The notes beneath the pieces are model-generated. The model saw nothing but the letters and a program-made list of their open reading frames with translations, was not told the origin of the DNA and did no database searches. A stretch of DNA of 64,000 nucleotides from Cystobasidium ongulense (taxonomy: Eukaryota > Basidiomycota > Cystobasidiomycetes > Cystobasidiales > Cystobasidiaceae), in assembly GCA_022835595.1 (NCBI GenBank), contig BQUP01000004.1, forward strand, positions 1,798,001 to 1,862,000. Direction: 5' to 3'. Made by a program: the position numbers and the translations under genes. Positions 1 through 10,157 of the stretch are shown one piece after another; within the stretch, counting starts at the first letter, position 1, and each line of letters opens with the position of its first letter.

Positions 1-1
1 T

Positions 2-169
2 TGCGGAATAGACCCCTGGTTCGCTTATGAATATTGGGCCGATGGCCCAGAGTGCGAAATACCTTTATGGGATGGTCCGGCTGAACACGCTGTATTCGAG
101 CAAGCGATTTTATCGAGCACGACAGAGAGTGATCCGAAATACCTCATTGAAGAAGATGGACCAGCCTGA
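2..169 (+). CDS. C-terminal fragment of an unknown protein (clipped at left edge)
   Basis: An open frame runs from the left edge to a TGA at 167-169 (55 residues). It is rich in Trp, Tyr and acidic residues, for example WFAYEYWADGPECE, and has no start in the window. The composition looks like real protein and not random translation, but I recognise no family. It converges with the DUF1996 gene that ends at 474. It may be the last exon of a gene to the left, possibly secreted. A chance open frame of this length is quite possible, so the call is weak. Confidence 0.3.
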   Translation, partial: CGIDPWFAYEYWADGPECEIPLWDGPAEHAVFEQAILSSTTESDPKYLIEEDGPA

Positions 170-473
170 GGTGAAGAAGGATGCGTTGTATGTCATAACA
201 CAATTAGTACAGTTGCAAAAATCTCGTTAGTCCCGATATGGTGTTGTCAAAGGAAGACATTATACTTGTACAGTAAGCAGAACGGATTTCATGCGCAACG
301 TCTAAGAGCAAGTGCAGACCAGCGGCCGGCCGGTTCTGTTGCGTGACACACATGATGCAGTCAAAAGGTAACATGATACAAGAAAGTCGAAAATTAATGT
401 GACAAAGACATGACTGAACTGATGACGCAGCACAATGTCGTGCCAAGCTTGCAGTGCCACGCGATGAAGAATT
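170..473. other. intergenic, convergent 3' flanks
   Basis: This is the space between the clipped left gene and the DUF1996 gene. I see no coding signal beyond short chance frames and no RNA gene. It should hold the 3' ends of both neighbours. Confidence 0.5.
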
Positions 474-2455
474 TCAGGGGTAAGCAGTGGCAGGAGACGG
501 TTGGAACCAAGCTTTACTCTTCGGTATTTTACCCCCCCTTGTAGGGAGAAGAACAGTTTTAGATTTCCCACGTGTTTTGGCCAAAATTGGATGGCAAGCA
601 GGCTTTGGGCCAGATGACCATGGTAAGTTCTTAAAGAGTTATCGTCTGTATCAGCGAAAAGCGACTCGTCACAAGGGGTCTGGCGACCACTTACGCATCC
701 CGGCAGGGCTCTGATCGGTCTAGCAGTGCCATTGTACCATCCAACCTCTTCCAGTGGCCCAGAGGGGATCTCGTTCTCGGTCCTGCATCCACCCCAACTA
801 TCGTAATCCATGTATGGTTTGAGGAACGGGCATCCCTCCCTACGAAAGTTTGGAAAACAAGCTTAGACCGCAAACTAAACTTGCGGATATGAAAGACAGC
901 TTACTCCACAGGTTCTGTAACATTGATGCTGCCGACTGGACAGTTTTTTAATATCCCTTCCAGGACGCCACGTTCCCATCCGTTGACCATGTCGCCATGC
1001 AAGCCATATCCAGTTGTGTCCTGTGGAGCCGTCAGCTATGCTAAGATTGTACAGTCAGGTAGGGGCTCAGCTCACGCCATTGGCTAGGATGTACTGCTGC
1101 TTGTTCGTGTGATAAGGGACATCGGCTCTACAGCAGAGCGGCCAGTCAGCAGTGCTGGGCGAAATAGAAGGCTTGTAACTAAGCTGACCCGAAGTGAAAA
1201 CTCTCTATGAGAATCGAAGGCACCCGATGTTCGAATCCAGCCGGACACCAGGGCCCGTTAAACCAGTCACTGTGGATACCGCAAGCATTCAGCTTACAAG
1301 CATCAAAGAGCTGTCTCGAAGTGGTGAACACTGACTATGAATACCGCATATGCGCTTTGGGATTTAATGGATCGTACTTTTTGCCGTTCCTGGACAATCT
1401 TCATCATCAGATGCGCCGCTTTCTTATTATCTGCACGGCAGGTACACTCACCAGCAATTCGGCATGAAAATTTTGGTAACAAGCAGGTTACACGGAGTCG
1501 TTGGCAGCGTGAACGTCTGCTCGCCATAGCGGCTTCCATCTTCCGCAACTGTAGCGCAGCTGATTAGCGCTTTCCTTCCTACCTGATCTTCTGGCTTACC
1601 CTGCTCGCAATAGTATACCATGGCTGAGTCTTCAATCGAGTCGGGGTCGCGACTCTTTCTGGCGGGATTGCCTCCAACTTCAGAAGAGCAAGTCATTTCT
1701 TTGAATTCCGGTAAATCCAGTCAACCAGGGTAGAGCTCACCCATCATGAAATCGTACGGGAACGGCTCCATGGCAGTTCCATTCGGTCCATAGTCGTAGA
1801 ATTCATAATATACACGCGTACCTGATAAGACAAGAGGATACCAGGACATAACATCAGTACGAGCCGTTAACTACTTCAAGCGCGTATACGAACCCGTGTC
1901 CATCCCGATGTAAGATCCATTTTCGAGAACTCGGAAGACCTAGTGTGCCAATATAGGACGAGTGAGCATCGCTGTACGATATAAGACGAGAGTTGATTAC
2001 CTGTGGGTGCCAGTATTGCGACTAAGGAAGGATACTCAGCATGGGTGCACGTGCCTTCTGAACAACTGGCCCTCACCTTATCGGCCGTCATGGCGAAACT
2101 GTTACATTTTGATTTCCGGATGCCGTCAGGACTGTAGGTTGGTTTGAAATTGGATCCACCAAGAATATGGTGAGAGCTATGGCAGAATCACGCGTTTAGC
2201 ATCGAGGTGCGTTTTCGTCAAGGTGGCTGGCGGTCAGCCGACGCACTGCTGGGAGATCAGCCCTGGGCTGATAATGGGGTCCATCCTGCAATATAGCCCA
2301 ACATCAGACATAACATACAACGTGATATTGTCGACAATCGTTACTTACCTAGCTGTTACTAGATTTCGGAAAGCCGAAAACACCAGTCTTTCTGCATGAG
2401 CACTCGCGATGATCGCCAGCACCAGGCCAGCGAGGGCTGAAGAAGACGGTCGCAT
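474..2455 (-). CDS. secreted DUF1996-family protein, 13 exons
   Basis: The spliced model encodes 411 residues. Exons (minus strand): 2455-2349, 2285-2247, 2176-2077, 2021-2001, 1939-1894, 1821-1741, 1698-1452, 1389-1345, 1269-1189, 1127-1076, 1020-905, 839-695 and 629-474; all phases agree and the total is divisible by three. The N-terminus has a signal peptide (basic MR, hydrophobic ALAGLVLAIIASAHA, likely cut after AHA). Family landmarks follow in order: ARMDPIISPG, HILGGSNF, SQYWHPQ, VYYEFYDYG, a Cys block ending PNCWNGKKYDP, CPAGFEHRVPSI, DTTGYGLHGD and ALPGC. These match the DUF1996 fold known from secreted fungal proteins, often paired with WSC domains; none is seen here. The biochemical role of the family is not established, though a wall or extracellular role is usually assumed. 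The fourth exon is only 21 bases. One donor is GTTCGT and one GTCAGC, both weak but needed for frame. Confidence 0.85.
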
Positions 2456-3207
2456 TGTACGTCTTGCAGATGGATATAACCTGAAGGCTTCGCTCGTTTG
2501 GCACCGCTATGTATGGATGATTGACGGATTCGAACCAGCTCAAAGCCTGGTAGAAGGGCGCCTGAGCCGCTGTCACGGAGTTCCCGAAGCCTTGTTGTCG
2601 TCCTGAGGCGCGCCCACAACAATGTGCCACGTGCCCGCGAACAAAAGAGAATAAGTCAAGCTACCAAGCTGGTAGAGTCGCAACAGGAGGTTGTCCACTG
2701 ATTGCTAAGTCCACATCGACTGTCAAGCAGATCAAAACAGTGATTAAGAAATAGACTTTCGCTTTGCTAACGTCTGGAACACTTTCCCATCGTTTGCCCA
2801 CGATGTTGTCGATATAAATCAGCGGCATGTCGAAATTCGATTGCTCGAAGGCACGACAAGCAGGGACTACAGACGCGATCGACACCAGCCAGAGTCGAAC
2901 AGCTTATCGTGCGCTGTCCTCTCTGACTCCATTAGATTTGCATATTCACGAAAGCTTGGTCCACTGGGATACCGCGCTCTCCCTGGAGCTCGCAATTATC
3001 AACACGCTGCACACGGAAGCGTGTTCCCAACGGGACGCTGAAAGTTAAGACTTCGATTTGCAAGGATTTGTACAGGGTGAAGGCTGAAGTGCGTCATGAG
3101 AGAGTGTACAAAAGCTTTACATGCTTGAATTTATGCCAATCTACGGAGGAGTTCAAGGAGCGTGAGCAGGGCAGTAACGTAAGCGCAAGCTGCCATAATG
3201 GGCTGAC
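2456..3207. other. intergenic between KGD2 3' end and DUF1996 start
   Basis: Both flanking genes are on the minus strand, so this stretch holds the KGD2 3' UTR and the promoter of the DUF1996 gene. Only short overlapping frames are present. I see no convincing gene and no clear TATA box. Confidence 0.5.
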
Positions 3208-5741
3208 TCACAGCATGAATCGTGGATCCTCGATATATTGTTTGATTCTAACGAGGAAGGTAACGGCCTCTCTTCCGTCCAGTATGCTGTTGAGGCAATT
3301 GTAGAAAAGTTAATGTGATGCCAGATTTTCCAGCAAATCACTTGTCCGCTTACCGATGATCGTATGTCAGTGCAACAACCATGATAGGCCTAATTTCGAT
3401 CTTGCCATCTACGACAGTTGCACGGTCCTTGATGGAGTGCATTCCGAGGACGGCAGACTGAGGCAAGTTGATGATGGGTGTACCATACAAAGATCCGAAG
3501 ACACCGCCGTTCGAGCTGGTGACAGATTCCGACAAAGTTCAGCAACAATAGTCACGGAAAGAGCATTGTTCGCCAACTTACATTGTGAAAGTGCCTCCAG
3601 TCATGTCTTCTAAGGTGAGTTTGTTATCACGAGCCTTCTTCCCGAGATCGGCAATGGCCTTCTCGATTTCTAGCATGGACATGCTCTCTACATTACGCAC
3701 GATAGGTGTGACGAGACCCTTTGGCGTAGCCACAGCGACGGACAAGTCGACGTAGTCACGGAAAACCATCTGCTCGCCAGGTCCTGGTCCTTCAATGGAT
3801 GCATTTGCAGCTGGAATTTCCATTAATGCTAGTGCTGAGGCCTTTGCAAATGCGGACATGAAGCCAAACTTGATGCCGTGGTTCTTCAAGATTTGATCCT
3901 TGTATTGAGTTCTCATTTGCATGAGGGAGGACATGTCAATTTCATTGAAAGTTGTCAATGAAGCGGCAGCGTTCTGACTCTGCTTTAGGCGTTCGGCAAT
4001 TCTTCGTCGCATGGAGTTCATCTTGACTCTTCGCTCTGTTCTATTGCCTGGTGTTGGTTTGGAAGACTGTCCTTGGGCAGATGAAGTATCCTCCTTCTTG
4101 GCCTGTGGCTTAGGCTGGTGCATCTCGCTGGGTTTTGATGCTTTTGGCTCAGGGCGGCTTGGCTCCTTCTCCTTGTTCGCAACATCCGAGCGGGAAGACG
4201 ATGGTTTCCGGCCTTTGTTGGGCCCCTGGTCTTCCTGTGAGACTGTTGCTGTTTTCGATTTGGCGTCATCGGGTGGTTCCTGGCCTGTTCCTGTAGCTGG
4301 GTCTGAGCTGGACTTTGACGCTGAGTCGGATTCTGCGAAAGATGATACCGTGTGAGACAAAATGAGAGGGCACGGACTACTGCTGGACAATACTAGCCCA
4401 TGTTGCACTTACTGCCTCCAGGAACAAGCTTGTAGAGATCTTGTCCGACAGTCGCGGTCTCCTCTTCGTTCACGTAAATCTCGGTAATGGTACCGGCCTT
4501 AGGTGCATTGATCGTGACATCGATCTGGGCAGGTAAACAGACGAAAAGGTTTCAGCAGACTGAAAAAAGTGGTACTTTGTCAGATAGAGCTAGTATACCT
4601 TGTCGGTCTCAATAGATGCAATCTCCTCGTCGGCCTCTACATAGTCGCCGACCTTCTTGTTCCATGTCTTGAGCGTACCCTCGCTGATAGATTCTGCCAT
4701 TTGCGGGACCTTGATAGTCTCAGCCTCGCCTTGCGGCGCAGGTGACGACTCCTCTGACTTGGACTCTTGCTTGGATTCCTGCTTTGGCTCCTCTTGCTTT
4801 GATTCCTGTTCTGGCTCGCTGGCCTTTTCTTCCGACTGACCACTGCTTTGCTCGCCTGAATGCAAGGTGTAACTAGTGTCAGCATAATTTACAGGAGGCA
4901 GCCACACTCGGTGTACAGACCAGAGCATCCTTACCCTCTTCGCCTGGCTCTAGCGTGTATAAATCCTGGCCAACTGTAACGGTGTCTTCCTCCTTGGCGA
5001 AGACCTCGACGATCTTGCCGGCTTTTGGCGCATTGATAGCAACGTCGATCTAGCATAGCCAAAGAAGTCAGTGTTGGAATGAACACCCTTCATAGCGGTT
5101 CTCAATATAATCCACCTTGTCTGTCTCAATACTGGCAATCTCCTCGTCTGCCTTGACGAAATCGCCTGGCTTCTTCAACCACGTCTTGAGGGTTCCCTCG
5201 GATATGGATTCTGCGCGAGTGAAAGTGGGTCAGTCCAACCTGCCGCATCATGACCACACACAGCACAAGCTCGTATCGCATTGTTTGAAGTATGCATACC
5301 GGCCATTTGTGGGACCTTGATCGTCTCGGCTGCTTGAACGGACGAGGCGCAGGAGGGTTAGTCGAGTCCTAGAGCATTGCACAGTATGGTGCCTGCTCCA
5401 GTTGAACAGCAACTTACCCCATGTTGCCGCTGAGGTGTGGAAGAGCGAGGTGCTTCTGTATACTGACGGATATCAGCATGAATCTGTCAGTCTCCCTGCT
5501 GGAGACACAGGAGCAAGCCTAGAGGCTGCAGCCAGAGCACGCACCGCTGCCATTGCGACGGCTGGAAGTGGGATGAAGGCTTCAAGGATAGCTGTCTGGT
5601 GGATGGCACTGCAGAGCCGCTGCGCGTCGAGAGGCGTGCCACTGATGATGCTCCAGCAGCGACCACTGACGGGCTTCTCGAGACTGCCCGTCTGGCGGCG
5701 AGCGCTGCGCTCCTCATCTGGAGCTGCGATACGCGGAGCAT
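3208..5741 (-). CDS. KGD2: dihydrolipoyl succinyltransferase (E2 of 2-oxoglutarate dehydrogenase) with two lipoyl domains
   Basis: Ten exons (5741-5545, 5455-5418, 5329-5300, 5210-5116, 5049-4935, 4855-4599, 4524-4413, 4332-3582, 3515-3354, 3286-3208) give 611 residues. The enzyme is the core of the mitochondrial TCA-cycle complex and transfers succinyl groups from lipoamide to CoA. The N-terminus is a basic, Ser/Ala-rich mitochondrial presequence ending near [11 protein letters not shown]. Two lipoyl domains follow, about residues 79-155 and 203-280, each with [20 protein letters not shown] and a lipoylated lysine in ETDK (K120 and K244). An acidic Glu/Gln/Lys/Ser linker separates them, then a basic Pro/Ser-rich linker with no clear E1/E3-binding domain (normal for this E2) leads to the catalytic domain, which ends with the HxxxDG active site (H585, D589). 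Fungal KGD2 normally has one lipoyl domain and about 450-460 residues. The start is the first ATG in frame; only near-cognate codons lie upstream. Confidence 0.95.
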
Positions 5742-6345
5742 GAGTGTGCTTGCGAGGTGACGATGCAGGTGCAAAGATGTCGTGTTGGTCGTTGTTGTTG
5801 TTGATGGAGCAAGCAAGCCATCATCGTCTCATTCGCGCCGTCAATCAATTCACAGCCGTCACCAAATCGCACATCCGCAAAATCTCTCTGGCGGCCGGGC
5901 AAGCACGGGCCGAAAAAGCGATAGAAGCAAAGAAAGAGAGTAAAGACTTTCATAATTCAGATAGTAATAGCAAGACAAAATCTCTTCCTACACTAACCCA
6001 TAATTTAAACAAGAGTATTGGTAAAAGTAAATTAACAAGTCTTTTCTAGAAAGTATACTTCACAAAAAGATTTCAGTCATCATTACTATTACTGTAATTT
6101 AGAAGCAAAGGAAGAGAGTTACAACGACGTGTATATCGCTAGGGTAAGACAGTCAAGTGCCAACGTACTATTAGTCAACCCACTGACGGTAAAGCTCCAA
6201 CGTTACTGGTTCGTGAAATTACTTGTTCTTGGTAGTGGGTTCTATGGATACAATGAAGATGTTACATGCCATCTTGCAATATGCTATAAGGGAACAACGA
6301 CAACTACGATATGCATTAGATTCCCATTGGAAATGATCAAGGCTG
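5742..6345. other. intergenic, AT-rich
   Basis: This lies between the KGD2 start and the end of the NT-C2 gene, both on the minus strand. It is visibly AT-rich around 5940-6110 and contains only chance frames. It should hold the KGD2 promoter and the neighbouring 3' UTR. Confidence 0.5.
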
Positions 6346-9300
6346 TCATGCTCGACCTGTAGGCGATCTCGCAGGAACATCATCGGATGTAGTGATGCTC
6401 AAGGTCGGCAACAATCCCCTCTCGCGCAGCCTGCGGGCTCTGTCGTTGAGCGCTTCTTCGTTTGTAGCCTGTCTCACCAGCTCGTCTCTTTCCACAGCGC
6501 TGGTACTGCTCGCTTCAGTGGACGAATAAGATGATCCTTGACTATTTTGTCTGGATCTAGTTTTGATCTCGTGCTGCAGGTGCGACACGCTATGCCGTCT
6601 CTCTGCCTCTCTTCTTCCGCCCAAAGGCTGCATGAAGCGGGACGGCTCGTCGCTGGTTCTAACATCTTGTGCCTTCTTTGCCAGCGGAGTATCAGTTGGC
6701 TTTCCTTCCTGCCCTCCCGCAAGATGTTCCCTGATGTAAAGTTGGAGATCGGCTTCTTCAGCAGGCGTCATACTAGCAGGGCTCGTCATACGCCTAAGGG
6801 TTGTCCTGGTAGGATCGCCTTCGCTACTAGGTCTAAGTGTCTTCTGTAGATCAAGAGACCCCCTATTGATATCTGCAGATTTCTTGCTTGCGTGCTCGGA
6901 TGATAGATCATCTAGGCTTGCTGTCAGAATGGTCTGCGGCGAGGCTGTTTCGGTCGCGGCTGTCACACTCTGCAGCGAACGGGCACCAGACAGAACGGAA
7001 CTTGAACGATTTTTGAACGGCATCTTGAATATGCCCACAGCTGCTGAAGTGGTAGCCCTCCTCTTACCAGCTTCCTCTTGAACAGTCTCTCGCGAAGCGA
7101 TGGCAATCGATGTGCCATGGTTTAGTGTGCCATCTACTGCATAGCCACTATCATTTTCACCGTCATGAGGTGCGTTTGATGTGTGTGATCCATGCGACAG
7201 ATTCTGCAGCAGAGTGGGTGTGGACTTGCCCTTCCATCTGAAAGGGTGCGAATGCACATCAATCGGTGCTTGAGTTGTAGGAATGTGTACCAGTACGGGA
7301 CCCAAGAATTCTTCATGGAGATTAGAGAGATGATACTCGTGACGATGTGGGTCATGTGCGTCTAAGCGCCCCGCTAAGCCTTGCTCTACAGCGATGGATG
7401 CAGCAGTGGATGCCCTCGAATTGCTCCTCAAAGGGGGAAAGATTGATTTTGAAGGGGCTGAGGACAGTCGTTTTCTCACTTTACCACCAACCTCGTCAAT
7501 ACTAAGCTGGCCTGTAGATGCCTGCTTTCCTTTACCGGCTTTATCTCTGCTCCGGTGAAAGAAAGCTAATGCCTGCGCCGGAGATTGGTGATGCGATTTA
7601 TGGGAAGCTTCGCTGAGGTTACCATCTGAGTGGAGAGGTATCTGGTGACCGACTGTCCTCTGTAGACGATGGTCGTCGTTGTCGAAAGATGCTTTCCGTT
7701 CCCTATCTGGCGTTGGTTGAGGAGAAGCTGGCGGGGTTTCAGGTTTGGAGAATATAGCATTGATGATATCAATATCAGTGTGTTCGTCATCGAGTCCATA
7801 TTCGAAACCACCTCCTGTGTGATGATGATGATGAAGAGGTCCATGATAATGCAAATGGTGCCGGTTGCCCATGCCCGCGATACTGCCAACATCGCTAGTA
7901 TCATCAGGCGAAGCCCTCGAGTTGGCTTTCCTGCCGTATAGAGGATTGCGCAATGACAGCGGGCGACGAAGATCGGTTTGCTCTGTCGATATAATCGAGC
8001 GGGACGAAGCGTTGTCACCGTGTATGTACATTCTAGATGAATTACTCGAGGCACCGGAATGGAGACTTGCTTTTTCTTTATCCTTGTCTCGATTTTTGGC
8101 ATTATTGCCGCGCACGACCTGTTTTTTGGGAGAAATAATCTGACCTTTCATGAGAGGCGGTCTGGAAGCAGAGATCATCTTAGTCAACTCTGTGCTCTTC
8201 CAAATGAAAACTTCCATTTCGACTTACGCAGTGAAATCCCTAACTCCACTTATCCAATCCATTTTGACAGCCACACGCAACAAAGCATTTGTCTTTCCGT
8301 CCTGTAACAAGTATCTTCTGGTGGTCCATGTCTCCTTAGTCTGGCCCACGCCGGCTCTTCCCGAGGTATAATCTACTGACACAAATTCACTCAAGTTGAT
8401 AGCGACTTCTCCTAAACTTATCTCCTCATGAGCCTCTTTGGTATTGATGTGTAGTGTCGAAAGCCCACTATGTCCCGGAGACGATAGAGACACACTCGAT
8501 CCATTGATGCGTGTCTTGTGATTGCGAATAGCTTGACTGGCAGGACTGGCCGTGCCATCTTCGTGAATAGCGGCCGGAGCTGGTCGACTGCCTATGCTCC
8601 CTGGAAGAGGCGTTGTACGAACTTTGTGAAGAACCTTAAGCTTGACTGTACTGGCCTCGAGGTGTTTCGAGTTTTTCTGCAAAGGTATAGCTACAGCACA
8701 GACTATGTGCTTATCAAAGCGGACTTGATTCTCTATCAAAGGCATGTATGCTGTTTTCCCTTTTATTTCGGCCTTTATCGGCATATTTGCATGGTGGAGT
8801 GAGTCTACAAGGGAAGTAGGCGAGCGTGAAACTGGATGGCCGGTCACGCCGTCAGCACTCGGCACTGCTGTGTTCTTTCGGCTCAGATTGGTGCTAGTGT
8901 TGTAAGAGGATGTGTGATTTGCAGTGGTAGATTGTCGCGGGCGTGCAGGTGGCGTAGTCGGACTGAGGAGGGCTGTAGGCTGTCGAGGCGTTCCACTTGG
9001 CCTCACGGTCGTGGTTGGAGACAAAATGTTGTTGGCGAATGCTTTTGGTGAATTGGGCGGTGATGCGCTAGTATTGCCTCCAAAGAAGCCATGGCTTGCT
9101 GAAGGCTTGATCGGTTTGCCATCAACATCATGTGAACCCTCGCCTCCTTGACGAAAGTAGTCTGTGGGAGCTGTAGTTTTCCATATGGGATAATCTCGCT
9201 CTGTTGTTGGACTTGTCGGATTAGGATGACCGTTGCCTGACCGTGGCATAGAGAGAGATCTGCTTCGAGGAGAAGTTTGATCTCCTGAACCATGACTGAG

Positions 9301-9669
9301 GGTACTAGCTCGAAGCGTTCTTGAAGCATGCGAAATGGCATCCTTGAATCTGCCTCCGAGGGAATGGTCGCCATCACCATTCGGACTGCTGCCATCCTCT
9401 CCATAATCGCCCGCCCCGCCTCTATCGTCGCTGGTGTTGCCCGCAGCAGCGTTGCGTAGTTCTTTGAGGTACGATACGCTCGTCTGAAGAGCTTGACCCA
9501 TGACTTTCTCATTGTTTGTAGTGTTCAGGTTCATTCCGTTTTGAAAGCGCCATTTAAGGCGGCATTCCCCTTCGACCAGCGGTACATTGTGCAGGTCAAG
9601 TATATGGACGTGCGCAGCGAACTCTGCATGCTTGTGGTGTCCAAAGTTCAGCCGTCGCATAGACTCCAT
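6346..9669 (-). CDS. NT-C2 domain protein with a long disordered tail
   Basis: Two exons, 9669-8228 and 8161-6346, join in phase to 1,085 residues. The first 60 residues (FAAHVHILDLHNVPLVEGEC then RLKWRF) start an N-terminal C2 domain of the EEIG1/EHBP1 type, and the domain resumes after a 180-residue low-complexity insert with KAEIKGKTAYMPLIENQVRF and, near residue 470, LLQDGKTNALLRVAVKMDW. The family is linked to membrane and cytoskeleton attachment in animals; the fungal role is not known. The second exon is disordered, rich in Ser, Arg, His and Gly, with a His run near GPLHHHHHTGGG. The retained intron would add a stop, so splicing is required. It shares a divergent 490-base promoter region with the bHLH gene. 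Confidence 0.8.
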
Positions 9670-10157
9670 CTTGACTGCGAGTATGCTGGCTTTCCTGCTA
9701 CCTGGCGGGGTGTGCAGTCATTTATCTTCAAGTTGATGACGCTGATGCGGTTAGTCGCTGCTCGTCGTCGGCCTGCTGCTTTGGCCGGAATGGCTTGTGA
9801 GCTGCCAGAGCTGAGGGTGTGGCATACTCTACAGCTTTGCACGCGTTGATTGAGGTTGTTGTGGACTATCGGGGCCAGTATTCGAGTTGGCCGAATATCA
9901 AGGCCATCGATTGCCTCGTGGAGTGGAGTACAAAGTCTCCAGAGCTTCTCGCTTCCACAAGGAAACAGCTGCGAAGACCGAACAGAGCATAGACCGCGAC
10001 AGGCACTGTTGTCTGCATACGAGTGCGGCACACGCGCTGCACCGAAGGCTCCATCGCTGTCCTCCTGACCCATGCAAAGCCGCCAGTAGCGAGAGCAGGA
10101 AGCACGGAAGTAAGGACGGACACTTCGAGGAGCCTCCCAGAACAAGACAGCAGTACG
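9670..10157. promoter_or_regulatory. divergent promoter region, NT-C2 gene and bHLH gene
   Basis: The two genes are transcribed away from each other from this 490-base interval. A second ATG in frame with the bHLH protein lies at 10023, so the 5' end could be 45 codons longer. I see no canonical TATA box. Confidence 0.5.

Noticed and set aside
1230-1245. TTCGAATCC like the T-loop of a tRNA
   Set aside because: No matching T-stem or cloverleaf can be drawn, and the bases are part of a DUF1996 exon.
1207-1467. Plus-strand open frame of 86 codons
   Set aside because: It lies across exons 8 and 9 of the DUF1996 gene on the other strand, which have motif support; it is a shadow.
2409-2606. Plus-strand frame opposite the DUF1996 signal peptide
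   Set aside because: The minus strand gives a signal peptide and a full family match, so the plus frame is chance.
8836-9151. Several plus-strand frames in the NT-C2 gene
   Set aside because: The composition is that of antisense of Ser/Thr/Pro-rich coding sequence; no domain is seen.
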